Shown here one piece after another: positions 26,407-36,843 of a stretch of 64,000 nt of DNA. Source of the stretch: Streptacidiphilus albus JL83 (GTDB lineage Bacteria > Actinomycetota > Actinomycetes > Streptomycetales > Streptomycetaceae). Below the pieces are notes generated by a model. That model made no database searches. It worked only from the letters and a program-made list of their open reading frames with translations, and had not been told where the DNA came from. The number at the start of each line of letters is the position of its first letter. Position 1 is the stretch's first letter. The position numbers were made by a program, and so were the translations under genes. Where the stretch lies: positions 1,860,001 to 1,924,000 of the forward strand of contig NZ_JQML01000001.1 in assembly GCF_000744705.1 (NCBI RefSeq), in the 5' to 3' direction.

Positions 26407-27867
26407 CTACGCCTCGGCGTCCGCGCGGGTGGCCTCGACTGCCGCGCGCAGCCGGCGGCCGTAGTCGGCGTCCGCCCGCTCGAAGAAGGGCAGCACCCGC
26501 TCGACGACGTCGTCCCGGCCGACCGTGCCGAGCGAGCCGGCCAGGTTGGCGATCAGCCGGCTCTGCTCGTCGGCCGACATCAGCCGGTACAGCTCGCCGG
26601 CCTGGAAGAAGTCGTCGTCCTTGGCGTGCTCGGGCGCGGTGTGGGCGCCGGTCCAGCCGTGAACCTCGGTCGGCGCGGCCAGCGGGCTGTCGGTCTGCCG
26701 GGGGCCGTCGTAGGAGTTGGGCTCGTAGTTCTTGGCCCGACCGGCCGGGTTGACCGCGCCGAGACCGTCCCGCCCGTAGTTGGCCGCGGCGGTCGCCCGC
26801 GGCGCGTTGACCGCGAGCTGGGTGTGGTTGACGCCGAGGCGGTAGCGCTGGGCGTCGGCGTAGGCGAAGAGCCGGCCCTGGAGCATCTTGTCGGGCGAGG
26901 GGCCGATGCCGGGGACGAAGTTGTTCGGCGAGAACGCCGCCTGCTCGACCTCGGCGAAGACGTTGTCGGGGTTGCGGTTCAGCACCAGCCGACCGACCTT
27001 GTGCAGCGGGTAGTCGCGGTGCGGCCAGACCTTGGTCAGGTCGAAGGGGTTGAACCGGTAGTCGGCGGCGTCGGCCACCGGCATCAGCTGGACGTGCACG
27101 GTCCAGGAGGGGTGGGCGCCGCGCTCGATCGAGCGGTGCAGGTCGCGCTGGTGGCTGTCGGCGTCCGAGCCGGCCAGGTCGGCGGCCTGGGACCCGTCCA
27201 GGCAGCGGATGCCCTGGTTGGTCTTGAAGTGGTACTTCACCCAGTAGGCCGCGCCGTCGGCGGCGGTCCACTGGTAGGTGTGCGAGCCGTAGCCGTTCAT
27301 GTGGCGGTAGCTGGCCGGGATCCCCCGGTCGCCGAACAGCCAGGTGACCTGGTGCAGCGACTCCGGCGAGTAGGACCAGTAGTCCCAGACGTTGTCCGCC
27401 TCCTGGACGCCGGTGAACGGGTCGCGCTTCTGCGAGTGGATGAAGTCCGGGAACTTGATCGGGTCCTTGAGGAAGAAGACCGGGGTGTTGTTGCCGACCA
27501 GGTCGTAGTTGCCCTCCTCGGTGTAGAACTTCAGCGCGAAGCCGCGCGGGTCGCGGACCGCGTCGCTCGAACCGAGGTTCCCGGCCACGGTGGAGAATCG
27601 GAGGAAGACCTCGGTGCGGCGGCCGACCTCGCCCAGGAAGTGGGCCCGGGTGTACGGGGTGACGTCGTCGGTCACCTCGAAGTAGCCGTAGGCGCCGGAG
27701 CCCCGGGCGTGGACGATGCGCTCCGGCAGCCGCTCGCGGTTGAAGCGGGCCAGCTTCTCGATCAGCTGCTGGTCCTGGAGCAGGACCGGTCCGCCGACGC
27801 CCGCCTGGGCGGAGTTCTGGTTGTCGGCGACGGGAGCGCCGGACTCGGTGGTCAGGATTTCGGGCAT
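26407..27867 (-). CDS. katA: Monofunctional catalase, clade 3 type
   Basis: 486 residues. The distal-site block FNRERLPERIVHARGSGAYGYFEV contains the catalytic His; Asn lies in the VGNNTPVFFLKDPIKFPDFIHSQKR region; the haem-ligand Tyr is in RLFAYADAQRYRLG. Length fits small-subunit catalases. ATG 27867 follows a GAGGTACC region. It ends the minus-strand hyi-to-alc series, and uricase and xanthine dehydrogenase both generate hydrogen peroxide or superoxide, so placement with allantoin genes makes metabolic sense. Whether it is co-transcribed with alc (146-bp gap) is not certain. Confidence 0.95.
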   Translation of the reverse strand: MPEILTTESGAPVADNQNSAQAGVGGPVLLQDQQLIEKLARFNRERLPERIVHARGSGAYGYFEVTDDVTPYTRAHFLGEVGRRTEVFLRFSTVAGNLGSSDAVRDPRGFALKFYTEEGNYDLVGNNTPVFFLKDPIKFPDFIHSQKRDPFTGVQEADNVWDYWSYSPESLHQVTWLFGDRGIPASYRHMNGYGSHTYQWTAADGAAYWVKYHFKTNQGIRCLDGSQAADLAGSDADSHQRDLHRSIERGAHPSWTVHVQLMPVADAADYRFNPFDLTKVWPHRDYPLHKVGRLVLNRNPDNVFAEVEQAAFSPNNFVPGIGPSPDKMLQGRLFAYADAQRYRLGVNHTQLAVNAPRATAAANYGRDGLGAVNPAGRAKNYEPNSYDGPRQTDSPLAAPTEVHGWTGAHTAPEHAKDDDFFQAGELYRLMSADEQSRLIANLAGSLGTVGRDDVVERVLPFFERADADYGRRLRAAVEATRADAEA

Positions 27868-28013
27868 GAGGGTACCTCGGTCATGGCTCGGATGATGTTG
27901 GCTCGGGTGGTGCGGGCGGCGCGGGTGGGGCAAGTGGTTCGGGTGGCGCGGGCAGTGCGGGGCCGCCCGGACCGCGCGCGGAGGCGGCTGCCGGGCGAGG
28001 GCCGTCGTCGTGG

Positions 28014-29249
28014 TCAGACGCCCAGCAGCCGCCAGATCGCGGACCGACGGCGGGAGGTCTCCGCACCGTCGGGGCCGTCCACCGGGCGCAGCGCGCCCAC
28101 GGCGGCGGCGACCGACGCGGCGTCGGTCAGCGGACGGGCGGCGGTGAGCTCGGCCGCCTCGTCCGCGGTGAGGCCGGCCTCGGCGAGCGCGCCGCGCGCC
28201 TCCGCGGCCGGGAGCAGGTTGAGCCAGCGCAGCGCCAGCGCGGCGCGGCCCGACTCGGTCAGCCGGCCGTTGAGCCGCAGCCGCGCGATGCCGCCGTCCG
28301 GGAAGACGTCGAGCCGGACGGCGGTGGCCGCGCGCAGCGGGGTGATCCGCAGCCGGTGCCGGGTGTCGGGCTGGAGCCGGGTGCGCGGCAGCAGCTCGAA
28401 CCACTCCCCCGTCTCGTCCCGGCCCGAGAGCGCGGCCCAGCCGGGGCAGTTGCCGACGAAGTGGGTGGTGTCGATCTCGACCGCGAGCACCTCGCCGGTG
28501 CCGGCCAGGTCCAGCTCGGCCCAGTCGTTGCCGCCGTCGCGGCGGCGGCGGGTCTCCCAGCCCTCCCCCATCACGGCGGCCCGGCCGAGGGCGTTGAGGT
28601 TGTGCGGGCTGGAGAAGTAGCGGTCGGAGGCGCCGGTGGCGACCCCGCCGTGCTCCTGTGCCAGCAGGTCGAAGGTGAGGCCGTCGAGGTCGCGCGGGTC
28701 GGCCACGACCTCGCCGTGGACCCGGAGCCTGGCCACCCCGCCGTCCGGCCAGATGTTCAACCGGACGTGGGTGAGGCGCTGCTCGACGGCGACCGGGAAC
28801 TCGTGGGCGGTGTCGCCCTTGAGCGCGGTGCGCGGCACGATCTCGGTCCAGTCCGCCGCCGCGAGCTCCGCCGGGGAGGGGCTGCCGGGCAGGGACGTGC
28901 CCTCGACCGAGGCCGACTCCGGGTAGTTGCCGGTGAAGTGGGCGGTGTCGACCACGACGCCGCGCACCACGCCGGCCGCGCCCAGCCGGACCACGGCCCA
29001 GTCGTGGTCCTCGGCGGTCGGGCTGGTCTCGGTCGCCGAGGCCCCGCGCCGGCGGCGGGTCTCCCAGCCGTCCATGATCTGACCCTTGGGCCCGAAGGTG
29101 TGCGGCCGGAACTCGGCGGGCGCGGCGAGGACCAGGTTCTCCTTCTCGGCGAACAGCTCGTCGTTGGCGTCCACCACACCGGCGCCCAGGCCGCGGGCGG
29201 CGAGGTTGACCAGCTCGGTGAAACCGGACGGGTTCTGACTGTCGGTCAT
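28014..29249 (-). CDS. alc: Allantoicase
   Basis: 411 residues built from two homologous allantoicase domains; each carries the signature DGWETRRRR (about 60) or [10 protein letters not shown] (about 230) followed by a [13 protein letters not shown] / [13 protein letters not shown] strand and DTAHFTGN / DTTHFVGN. It hydrolyses allantoate to ureidoglycolate and urea. ATG 29249 overlaps the allB stop in ATGA, so it is translationally coupled to allantoinase. The presence of an allantoicase rather than allantoate amidohydrolase means one urea is released at this step, relevant to the urease-type genes at 59382. Confidence 0.95.
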   Translation of the reverse strand: MTDSQNPSGFTELVNLAARGLGAGVVDANDELFAEKENLVLAAPAEFRPHTFGPKGQIMDGWETRRRRGASATETSPTAEDHDWAVVRLGAAGVVRGVVVDTAHFTGNYPESASVEGTSLPGSPSPAELAAADWTEIVPRTALKGDTAHEFPVAVEQRLTHVRLNIWPDGGVARLRVHGEVVADPRDLDGLTFDLLAQEHGGVATGASDRYFSSPHNLNALGRAAVMGEGWETRRRRDGGNDWAELDLAGTGEVLAVEIDTTHFVGNCPGWAALSGRDETGEWFELLPRTRLQPDTRHRLRITPLRAATAVRLDVFPDGGIARLRLNGRLTESGRAALALRWLNLLPAAEARGALAEAGLTADEAAELTAARPLTDAASVAAAVGALRPVDGPDGAETSRRRSAIWRLLGV

Positions 29250-30613
29250 GCTTCTCCTCGGACGATGATCCGGCCGCGCGGTTCGGCGTCGGCGTCCACG
29301 GCCACGACCCGGCCGCGAAGCCAGGTGGTGCGGACGGCGCCGGTCAGCGTGCGGCCTGCGTAGGGGGTGACGGGGTTGCGGTGGTGGAGCGCCCCGGGGT
29401 CGACCGCGAACGCGGCGTCGGGGTCGAAGGCCACCAGGTCGGCGTCGTGGCCGGGGGCGATCGCGCCCTTGCGGCCGAGCCCGACCAGGGCGGCCGGGCC
29501 GCTGCTCATCCAGCGCACCACGTCGACGAGGGCGAAGCCGCGCCGACGGGCCTCGGTCCAGACGGCCGGCAGCCCCAGCTGGAGCGAGGCGATGCCGCCC
29601 CAGGCCGCGGCGAAGTCGCCGCTGCCGCCGAGCCGGGGCAGGTGCTTGAGATCGGGCGTGGAGGGCGAGTGGTCGGAGACCACGGCGGCGAACTCACCGT
29701 CGGCCAGCGCCTGCCAGAGCAGGTCGCGGTTGGCCTCGTCGCGGATCGGCGGACAGCACTTGAAGGCGGTGTCGCCGTCCGGCACCTCCTCGGCGGCCAG
29801 GGTCAGGTAGTGCGGACAGGTCTCGGCGGTGACCCGGACCCCGTCCGCGCGGGCCTGCCGCAGCAGCGGCAGCACGGCGGCCGAGGAGACATGGAGGATG
29901 TGCACCCGGGCGCCGGTCCGCCGGGCGGCGGCCAGCAGCCCCGCCACGGCGGCGGTCTCGGCGGTGGCCGGACGGGAGGCCAGGAAGTCGGCGTAGTGCG
30001 GGCCGGGCCGGTGCGGTGCCGCGTCCAGCACGCCGGGGTCCTCGGCGTGGATGATCGCCAGGGCGTCCAGCCGGGCCAGTTCGGCCAGGGTGACTTCGAG
30101 TTGATCCTGGGTCAGGTGCGGGAACTCGTCCACCCCGGAGGGGGCGAGGAAGCTCTTGAAGCCGAACACGCCCGCGCCGTGCAGCGGTTCGAGGTCGGCG
30201 GTGTTGTCCGGGACCGCCCCGCCCCAGAGCCCGAGGTCCACGAAGAGCTGGCCGTCGGTCGCCTTCCGCTTGACCTCCAGGCCGTGCGGCGTGGTGGTCG
30301 GCGGCACCGAGTTCAGCGGCATGTCGACGACGGTGGTGACCCCGCCGGCCGCGGCGGCCCGGGTGGCGCTGGCGAAGCCTTCCCAGGCGGTGCGGCCCGG
30401 TTCGTTCACATGGACGTGGGTGTCCACCAGTCCCGGCAGCAGCGCCAGACCGCCGAGGTCGGTCAGCTCGCCCGCGCCCTCGCCCGCGCCGTGCGGCAGC
30501 ACGGCGGCGATGCGGCCGTCCCGCAGGACGACGTCGGCGGGGCGCTCGCCCTCCGGCAGTACGGCGCGGCGGGAGCGGAGCACCTGGGTCGCAGGGGTGG
30601 GCGAACCGTTCAA
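29246..30613 (-). CDS. allB: Allantoinase
   Basis: 455 residues, dihydroorotase-like amidohydrolase. Metal ligands: [10 protein letters not shown] (two His), the carboxylated Lys in [24 protein letters not shown], and Asp in SDHSPST. It opens the hydantoin ring of allantoin to allantoate. TTG 30613 is proposed because GGAGG lies five bases upstream; a GTG at residue 13 is the alternative. The 5' region carries an imperfect copy of the TCAAC palindrome (30749-30763). Confidence 0.94.
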   Translation of the reverse strand: MNGSPTPATQVLRSRRAVLPEGERPADVVLRDGRIAAVLPHGAGEGAGELTDLGGLALLPGLVDTHVHVNEPGRTAWEGFASATRAAAAGGVTTVVDMPLNSVPPTTTPHGLEVKRKATDGQLFVDLGLWGGAVPDNTADLEPLHGAGVFGFKSFLAPSGVDEFPHLTQDQLEVTLAELARLDALAIIHAEDPGVLDAAPHRPGPHYADFLASRPATAETAAVAGLLAAARRTGARVHILHVSSAAVLPLLRQARADGVRVTAETCPHYLTLAAEEVPDGDTAFKCCPPIRDEANRDLLWQALADGEFAAVVSDHSPSTPDLKHLPRLGGSGDFAAAWGGIASLQLGLPAVWTEARRRGFALVDVVRWMSSGPAALVGLGRKGAIAPGHDADLVAFDPDAAFAVDPGALHHRNPVTPYAGRTLTGAVRTTWLRGRVVAVDADAEPRGRIIVRGEA

Positions 30614-30748
30614 CAGAACCTCCGGGCTGGATCGGCGGCGGGTCCGCGCAGGGGCGCGGAAACGGCGCGTGACGGCTGGGAAAGCTGCGCGTGGCGCAAC
30701 CGGAACAGCCAGGCGGCTTCGAACAACAGGGCGAGCGTACGACCGCCT

Positions 30749-30763
30749 TCAACAAAACGTCAA
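30749..30763. promoter_or_regulatory. Imperfect operator-like site upstream of allB
   Basis: TCAACAAAACGTCAA has the left half of the TCAAC-N5-GTTGA motif found upstream of the thiamine-binding-like gene, uraD and the IclR gene; the right half differs at two bases. Confidence 0.35.
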
Positions 30764-30780
30764 CGGTCGGTCCGGGCGGC

Positions 30781-31932
30781 TCACCGCAGGAACTCCTCGG
30801 CCAGCAGCTCGCCCGCGCGCTCCGCCAGCTCGCCGGCCCGGGCCAGCGCGGCCCCGGGCGGCGCGTCCGGCCCGGCCAGCTCGGTGAGCGAGAGCACGGC
30901 GGCGAAGCCCGCCGCCCGCCACTCGGCCTCGGTCAGCTCGACCAGGCCGGCCACAGCGGCCACCGGTACCCCCGTACCGGTGGCAGCCGCGGCGACTCCG
31001 GCGGGGGCCTTTCCGTGCAGGGTCTGCACGTCCAGGCAACCCTCGCCGGTGACGACCAGGCACGCCCCTCGCAGCGCCCGGTCGAAGCCCAGGAGGTCGA
31101 GCAGCAGCCCGATCCCGGGCCGCATGGTGGCTCCCAGCAGCGCCAGCGCGCCGAAGCCGAGGCCGCCGGCCGCGCCCGCGCCCGGGGCGTCCCGCAGGTC
31201 CGCCCCGGTGACCCCGGCGACCGCGTCCGCCCAGTGGGCGAGCGCCGCGTCCAGCTCGGCGACCTGCTCCGGGTCCGCGCCCTTCTGCGGTCCGTAGACG
31301 GCCGCCGCGCCGCGCGGGCCGAGCAGCGGGTTGTCGACGTCGCCGGCGACCACCACCTCGACGCCGGAGAGGAGGTCGGCCAGCGGTCCCGGGTCGATCC
31401 GGCGCAGCCGGGCCAGCGCGGCGCCGCCCGGCGAGAGGTCCTTCCCGTCGGCGTCCAGCAGCCGGACGCCGAGCGCCTGGGCCAGGCCGGCGCCGCCGTC
31501 GGTGCAGGCGACGCCGCCGAGGCCGAGGACGATCCTGGTGCAGCCGAGCTCCAGCGCCCGGGCGAGCAGCTGGCCGGTGCCGTAGCTGCTCGCGTTCAGC
31601 GGGGCGGGGACGCCGCCCGGCAGCAGGGTGAGCCCGCTCGCCTGGGCGGCCTCGACCACGGCGGTGCCTTCCAGCACGGCCAGCGCCGCGCGGACCGGCT
31701 CGCCGGTGGGACCGCTGACGACGGTCTCCACCCTCCGGTAGCCGGCCGCGAGCGCGGCCAGCACGGTGCCCTCGCCGCCGTCGGCGACCGGAAGCACCCG
31801 CACGACCACGCCGGGCGCGGCCCGGCGGACGCCGGACGCGATCCGCTCGGCGGCCTCGGCCGCGGCGAGGGTGCCCTTGAACTTGTCCGGGGAGATGACG
31901 ACATGTCCGGCGAGTGGCTGCTGCTGGGTCAT
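30781..31932 (-). CDS. glxK: Glycerate kinase (GlxK/GarK type)
   Basis: 383 residues of glycerate kinase type 1: VISPDKFKGTLAAAEAA at the start, VADGGEGTVLAAL, the central GLGGVACTDGGAGLAQALG and C-terminal VTGEGCLDVQTLHGKAPAGV. It phosphorylates glycerate from the tartronate-semialdehyde route for entry into glycolysis. ATG 31932 is chosen from domain start; the open frame extends through the 16-bp repeats upstream, which is not credible coding. It lies 366 bp after gcl on the same strand, with hairpins between, so it may be differentially expressed from gcl. Confidence 0.93.
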   Translation of the reverse strand: MTQQQPLAGHVVISPDKFKGTLAAAEAAERIASGVRRAAPGVVVRVLPVADGGEGTVLAALAAGYRRVETVVSGPTGEPVRAALAVLEGTAVVEAAQASGLTLLPGGVPAPLNASSYGTGQLLARALELGCTRIVLGLGGVACTDGGAGLAQALGVRLLDADGKDLSPGGAALARLRRIDPGPLADLLSGVEVVVAGDVDNPLLGPRGAAAVYGPQKGADPEQVAELDAALAHWADAVAGVTGADLRDAPGAGAAGGLGFGALALLGATMRPGIGLLLDLLGFDRALRGACLVVTGEGCLDVQTLHGKAPAGVAAAATGTGVPVAAVAGLVELTEAEWRAAGFAAVLSLTELAGPDAPPGAALARAGELAERAGELLAEEFLR

Positions 31933-31963
31933 CGGCGTCCTTGCGTCCTTGCCTTGCGGAGAC

Positions 31964-32026
31964 GGCACTGCTGGGGAACGGCACTGCTGGGGAAGGGCAC
32001 TGCTGGGGAAGGGCACTGCTGGGATC
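31964..32026. repeat. 16-bp tandem repeat, four units, upstream of glxK
   Basis: GGCACTGCTGGGGAAC, then GGCACTGCTGGGGAAG twice, then a truncated GGCACTGCTGGGATC. Near-identity suggests recent slippage. It lies 32 bp upstream of the glxK start, within its presumed leader. Confidence 0.9.
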
Positions 32027-32042
32027 AATACTGCGGAAACGA

Positions 32043-32261
32043 TTCCTCCCGGCGGTGCGGGCACGACCGGACATTCCCCGAAGGGAACGGTCACACCGCC
32101 GGGAGGAAGCCTGGATACCTCCCCGGGACGGGGGCGCGACGGGCTGCCTCCGAGAAGGTCGAAGGGTTCCCGTCCCGGGGAGGAGACTGGGGGTCGAGCA
32201 GGTTTCGGGGCCTCCCCCCGCCGGCGGGCACGACCGGATGGGATCTACCGGCGGGGGGAGG
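32043..32261. repeat. Three consecutive long CCTCC/GGAGG hairpins between gcl and glxK
   Basis: Hairpin 1: 15-bp perfect stem 32043-32057 with 32094-32108 and a 36-base loop that contains a second hairpin (GACCG/CGGTC plus TTCCC-CGAA-GGGAA). Hairpin 2: 15-bp stem 32118-32132 with 32169-32183, loop also 36 bases. Hairpin 3: 14-bp stem 32211-32224 with 32248-32261, loop 23 bases. Each plus-strand left arm contains CCTCC and each right arm GGAGG; loops 1 and 3 both start CGGGCACGACCGGA. They are clearly related. Transcription of gcl-glxK runs on the minus strand through them. No known riboswitch match is claimed. Confidence 0.85.
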
Positions 32262-32298
32262 AGTGCAGGCGCCCGACGCGGCGTCAGCGGAAGCAGCG

Positions 32299-34077
<1,779 letters not shown>

Positions 34078-34078
34078 G

Positions 34079-34975
34079 TCAGTTGACCTCTCGTCCGGCG
34101 AGGCGCTCGACGCCCCGGAGCAGTGCGGAGTGGTCCAGCGAGCCGTCGCCGTTGGCCCGGGCCGAGGCCACCAGCTGGGCGGTCAGCGAGCCCAGCGGCA
34201 GCGGGGCGTCGACCGCGCGGGCGGCGGCGGTGACGATGCCCATGTCCTTGTGGTGCAGGTCGATCCGGAAGCCCGGGGCGAACTGGCGCTCGGTCATGTT
34301 GGCCTTCTTGCGGTTCAGCACGGTCGAGCCGGCCAGGCCGCCGCCGAGCACGTCCAGCGCGGCGGGCAGGTCCACGCCGGCGTTCTCCAGGAACACCACG
34401 GCCTCGGCCAGCACCTGGATGTTGACGGCGACGATCAGCTGGTTGGCCGCCTTGACGGTCTGACCGGCACCGGTCGGGCCGACGTGGATGACGGTCGTGC
34501 CCAGCGCCGCGAACAGCGGCTCGGCCTCGGCGAAGTCCTCGGCCGCGCCACCGACCATGATCGACAGCACCGCCTCGACCGCCCCGGCCTCGCCGCCGGA
34601 GACCGGGGCGTCCAGGGTACGGATGCCCTTCTCCTGCGCGGCGGCGGCGACCTTGATCGAGGTCTGCGGGGTGATGCTGCTCATGTCGACGACCAGGGCG
34701 CCCGGAGCGGCGTGCTCCAGGACGCCGCCCTCGCCGAGGATGACCTCCTCGACCTGCGGGTCGGCCGGGACCATGGTGATCACGACCTCGGCCCCCTGCA
34801 CCGCCTCGGCGATGCTGCCGGCCCCCCGGCCACCGGCCGCGACCAGCTTGTCGACGGCGTCCCGGGTGAGGTTGTAGCCGGTCACCGTGTGGCCGGCGCG
34901 GACCAGGTTGGCAGCCATCGGGCTGCCCATGATGCCGAGCCCGATGAAGGCGATGCGGCGGGATGTGGCGGTCAT
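34079..34975 (-). CDS. glxR: Tartronate-semialdehyde reductase (2-hydroxy-3-oxopropionate reductase)
   Basis: 298 residues of the beta-hydroxyacid dehydrogenase family. NAD(P) motif [20 protein letters not shown] at the N-terminus, substrate block [14 protein letters not shown], and the catalytic Lys in [17 protein letters not shown]. It reduces tartronate semialdehyde to glycerate. ATG 34975. Directly precedes gcl and follows hyi by 85 bp; order hyi-glxR-gcl-glxK gives a complete glyoxylate-to-phosphoglycerate module. Confidence 0.95.
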   Translation of the reverse strand: MTATSRRIAFIGLGIMGSPMAANLVRAGHTVTGYNLTRDAVDKLVAAGGRGAGSIAEAVQGAEVVITMVPADPQVEEVILGEGGVLEHAAPGALVVDMSSITPQTSIKVAAAAQEKGIRTLDAPVSGGEAGAVEAVLSIMVGGAAEDFAEAEPLFAALGTTVIHVGPTGAGQTVKAANQLIVAVNIQVLAEAVVFLENAGVDLPAALDVLGGGLAGSTVLNRKKANMTERQFAPGFRIDLHHKDMGIVTAAARAVDAPLPLGSLTAQLVASARANGDGSLDHSALLRGVERLAGREVN

Positions 34976-35060
34976 TCGTTCCTACCTGTCTGCGGGTTCT
35001 GGGGGAGGTGGCGCGACCTCGGCGCCGGCTCCGGTCTCTGCTTCGGCGTCAGCGGCTGAG

Positions 35061-35948
35061 TCAGCGGCTGCGGCGCTCGCCGCCGCGCAGCTCGCGGGGC
35101 AGCCAGCCGAGGGTGTCGGCGCCGGCCAGCCCGGCCGGGGCCTTGTACTCCAGGCCGACGTGGCCCTCGTAGCCGACGGCGTCGAGCCGGCCGAACAGGC
35201 CGGCGAAGTCGAGGGAGCCGGTGCCGGGCTGGTTGCGCCCGGGGGCGTCGGCGATCTGGATGTGGCCGATCCGGTCCGCGTAGCCGTCGATGACCTGCGG
35301 CAGGTCCTCGCCGTTGCGGGCCAGGTGGTAGAGGTCGCAGAGGAACCGGGCGTTGCCGAGGCCGGTGTGGGCGTTGACCTGGTCGACGACGGCGACGGCG
35401 TCCTTGCTGGAGAGCAGCCCGTACTGCGGGGCCTCGGGCGCGTTCAGCGCCTCGACCAGCAGCACCGCGCCGATGCCGTGGGCGGCGTGGGCGGCCAGGG
35501 CCAGGTTCTCCAGGGCCAGTTCGTCCTGGACCCGGGGGTCCAGGCCGTCGATCCGGTTGCCGTAGAGGGCGTTCAGCGCCCGGCAGCCGAGGGAGTCGGC
35601 GAGGGCGACCGCGACCGGGATGTTGTCGCGGAACTGCTGGACCTCGTCCGGCCGGCTGAGCAGGCCCTTGGAGCCGGCCGCCATGTCGCCGGCGTCGAAG
35701 TTGAGGCCGGTGAGCCGGACCCCGGCGTCGGTGAAGGCCCGGCGCAGCGCGTCGAGCTCGGCCTGCGGCGGGGTGGGGCCGTCCAGCGTCCACCAGAGTT
35801 CGGCGGAGTCGAAGCCGGCCGCCGCCGCGGCGGCGGGACGCTCCAGCAGCGGGAGCTCGGTGAACAGGATCGAGAGGTTCACGGTCCAGCGCTGGTCCAG
35901 CCAGGCAGGCGCGGCGTTGGCGGCGGTCGGGGGATCCAGCGGGGCCAT
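35061..35948 (-). CDS. hyi: Hydroxypyruvate isomerase-like protein
   Basis: 295 residues, xylose-isomerase-like TIM barrel. Recognisable blocks: WTVNLSILFTELPLLERPAAAAAAGFDSAELWW at the start, VEALNAPEAPQYGL (metal Glu), FLCDLYHLARNGEDL, HIQIADAPGRNQPGTGSLDF and VGLEYKAPAG. It interconverts hydroxypyruvate and tartronate semialdehyde. ATG 35948 has GGAGAG eight bases upstream; a GTG nine bases earlier is possible. The palindrome TTCCGCGATACGGAA lies 20 bp upstream of the start, making this the likely first gene of a repressed operon. Confidence 0.92.
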   Translation of the reverse strand: MAPLDPPTAANAAPAWLDQRWTVNLSILFTELPLLERPAAAAAAGFDSAELWWTLDGPTPPQAELDALRRAFTDAGVRLTGLNFDAGDMAAGSKGLLSRPDEVQQFRDNIPVAVALADSLGCRALNALYGNRIDGLDPRVQDELALENLALAAHAAHGIGAVLLVEALNAPEAPQYGLLSSKDAVAVVDQVNAHTGLGNARFLCDLYHLARNGEDLPQVIDGYADRIGHIQIADAPGRNQPGTGSLDFAGLFGRLDAVGYEGHVGLEYKAPAGLAGADTLGWLPRELRGGERRSR

Positions 35949-35967
35949 GGGGGTCACTCTCCATCTT

Positions 35968-35982
35968 TTCCGCGATACGGAA
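35968..35982. promoter_or_regulatory. Palindromic operator upstream of hyi-glxR-gcl
   Basis: TTCCG-CGATA-CGGAA is a perfect inverted repeat with a five-base centre. A near-identical site (TTCCG-CCATG-CAGAA) lies between aceB and the IclR gene at 45875-45889, which suggests that regulator binds both. Confidence 0.7.
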
Positions 35983-36052
35983 TACAAGTTCTGCTTGATG
36001 GAAACTATGACATGGCACTTCCCGGGCTGCCAAGGGGTCGGGCCGACTAAAA

Positions 36053-36067
36053 TCAACAATTCGTTGA
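36053..36067. promoter_or_regulatory. Palindromic site upstream of the thiamine-binding-like gene
   Basis: TCAAC-AATTC-GTTGA, perfect inverted repeat, ends 26 bp before the GTG start. Same motif at 36773-36787 and 45892-45906. Confidence 0.65.
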
Positions 36068-36093
36068 AGGCGGCGACGGGATAGGCTGCGGGT

Positions 36094-36348
36094 GTGCGAT
36101 TGAAGGTGGAGTTCACGACAGAACCGTTCGAGCTGGACGGCTTCCCCGACCACGCGAAGGCCGCCCGCCGCGCGGTGGACGAGGCCGGCCTCACCGTCGA
36201 CGTGGGCCCGTTCGGCACCAGCGCGGAAGGCGAGGCCGAGGCCGCGCTGGCCGCCGTCGCCCGGCTGCTCCGGGACGGCCTCGCCGAGGGCGCGACCCGG
36301 ATATCCATCCAGGTCAGCACGCTGGACCCGAGCGAGGACGAGGCATGA
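36094..36348 (+). CDS. Small protein resembling MTH1187/YkoF-type thiamine-binding proteins
   Basis: 84 residues: RLKVEFTTEPFELDGF, then VGPFGTSAEGEAEAAL and ATRISIQVSTLD. The strand-helix-strand pattern with VGPFGTSAEG resembles the small ferredoxin-like thiamine-binding (DUF77) family; that assignment is moderate. GTG 36094. Its stop overlaps the ATG of the HTH gene, so they form one unit, divergent from hyi and upstream of uraD-uraH-uricase. A ligand-binding partner for the small regulator is a reasonable guess, not shown. Confidence 0.65.
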   Translation: MRLKVEFTTEPFELDGFPDHAKAARRAVDEAGLTVDVGPFGTSAEGEAEAALAAVARLLRDGLAEGATRISIQVSTLDPSEDEA

Positions 36349-36713
36349 GCGCGCCGGACCACCCGCTGACAGCCGCGATCAAGCCACTGCTGGAGGCCGT
36401 CGGCGCCAGCGCCGTCAGCCTCGACCAGGCGCGACCCGACGACGTCCTGCTGGAGTGGGAGGGCGCCCCCGCCCTCGCCGTCCGGCTGCCCGGCCTGGAG
36501 AGCGCGCTGGACCGGCTGCTCGCCGACGCCCGGCGGCAGTTCGGCGGCGGCGAGCTGTCGGCGCTCGACCGGGCGGCGAAGCAGCGCGTGGTGGCCCTGC
36601 TGGAGGAGCGCGGCGCGTTCACCGTACGCCATGGCGTGGAGACGGTCGCGGCGGCGCTGGGCGTCAGCCGCTTCACCGTCTACAACTACCTCAACCGGCA
36701 GCAGGGCGGCTGA
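36345..36713 (+). CDS. Small helix-turn-helix regulator
   Basis: 122 residues. The C-terminal 45 residues are a Fis/PucR-like helix-turn-helix (RGAFTVRHGVETVAAALGVSRFTVYNYLNR). The N-terminal part (DDVLLEWEGAPALAVRLP, LDRLLADARRQFGGGELSALDRAAKQ) has no catalytic motif. ATG 36345 overlaps the previous stop (ATGA). Its location between the hyi operon and the uricase operon, flanked by two TCAAC-N5-GTTGA sites, makes it a candidate local regulator of both. Confidence 0.75.
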   Translation: MSAPDHPLTAAIKPLLEAVGASAVSLDQARPDDVLLEWEGAPALAVRLPGLESALDRLLADARRQFGGGELSALDRAAKQRVVALLEERGAFTVRHGVETVAAALGVSRFTVYNYLNRQQGG

Positions 36714-36772
36714 CACCCGGCCCGCCCGCGCCGGGAGGCCCGGCCGGTGCGGAGGCGGGACGCAACTCGCCT

Positions 36773-36787
36773 TCAACAAACTGTTGA
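36773..36787. promoter_or_regulatory. Palindromic site upstream of uraD
   Basis: TCAAC-AAACT-GTTGA, perfect inverted repeat, 56 bp before the uraD start; likely operator of the uricase operon. Confidence 0.7.
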
Positions 36788-36843
36788 CGTGACGCCTCGG
36801 CAGACCTAGCTTGTGGGATGCACCGCTTCCCAGGAGGTCTCCC

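Noticed and set aside
31964..32026. CRISPR array
   Set aside because: Units are directly adjacent with no spacers and no cas genes are present.
32035..32046. GGAA-ACGA-TTCC palindrome as another IclR-type operator
   Set aside because: Arms and spacing differ from the TTCCG-N5-CRGAA sites and it overlaps the first hairpin.
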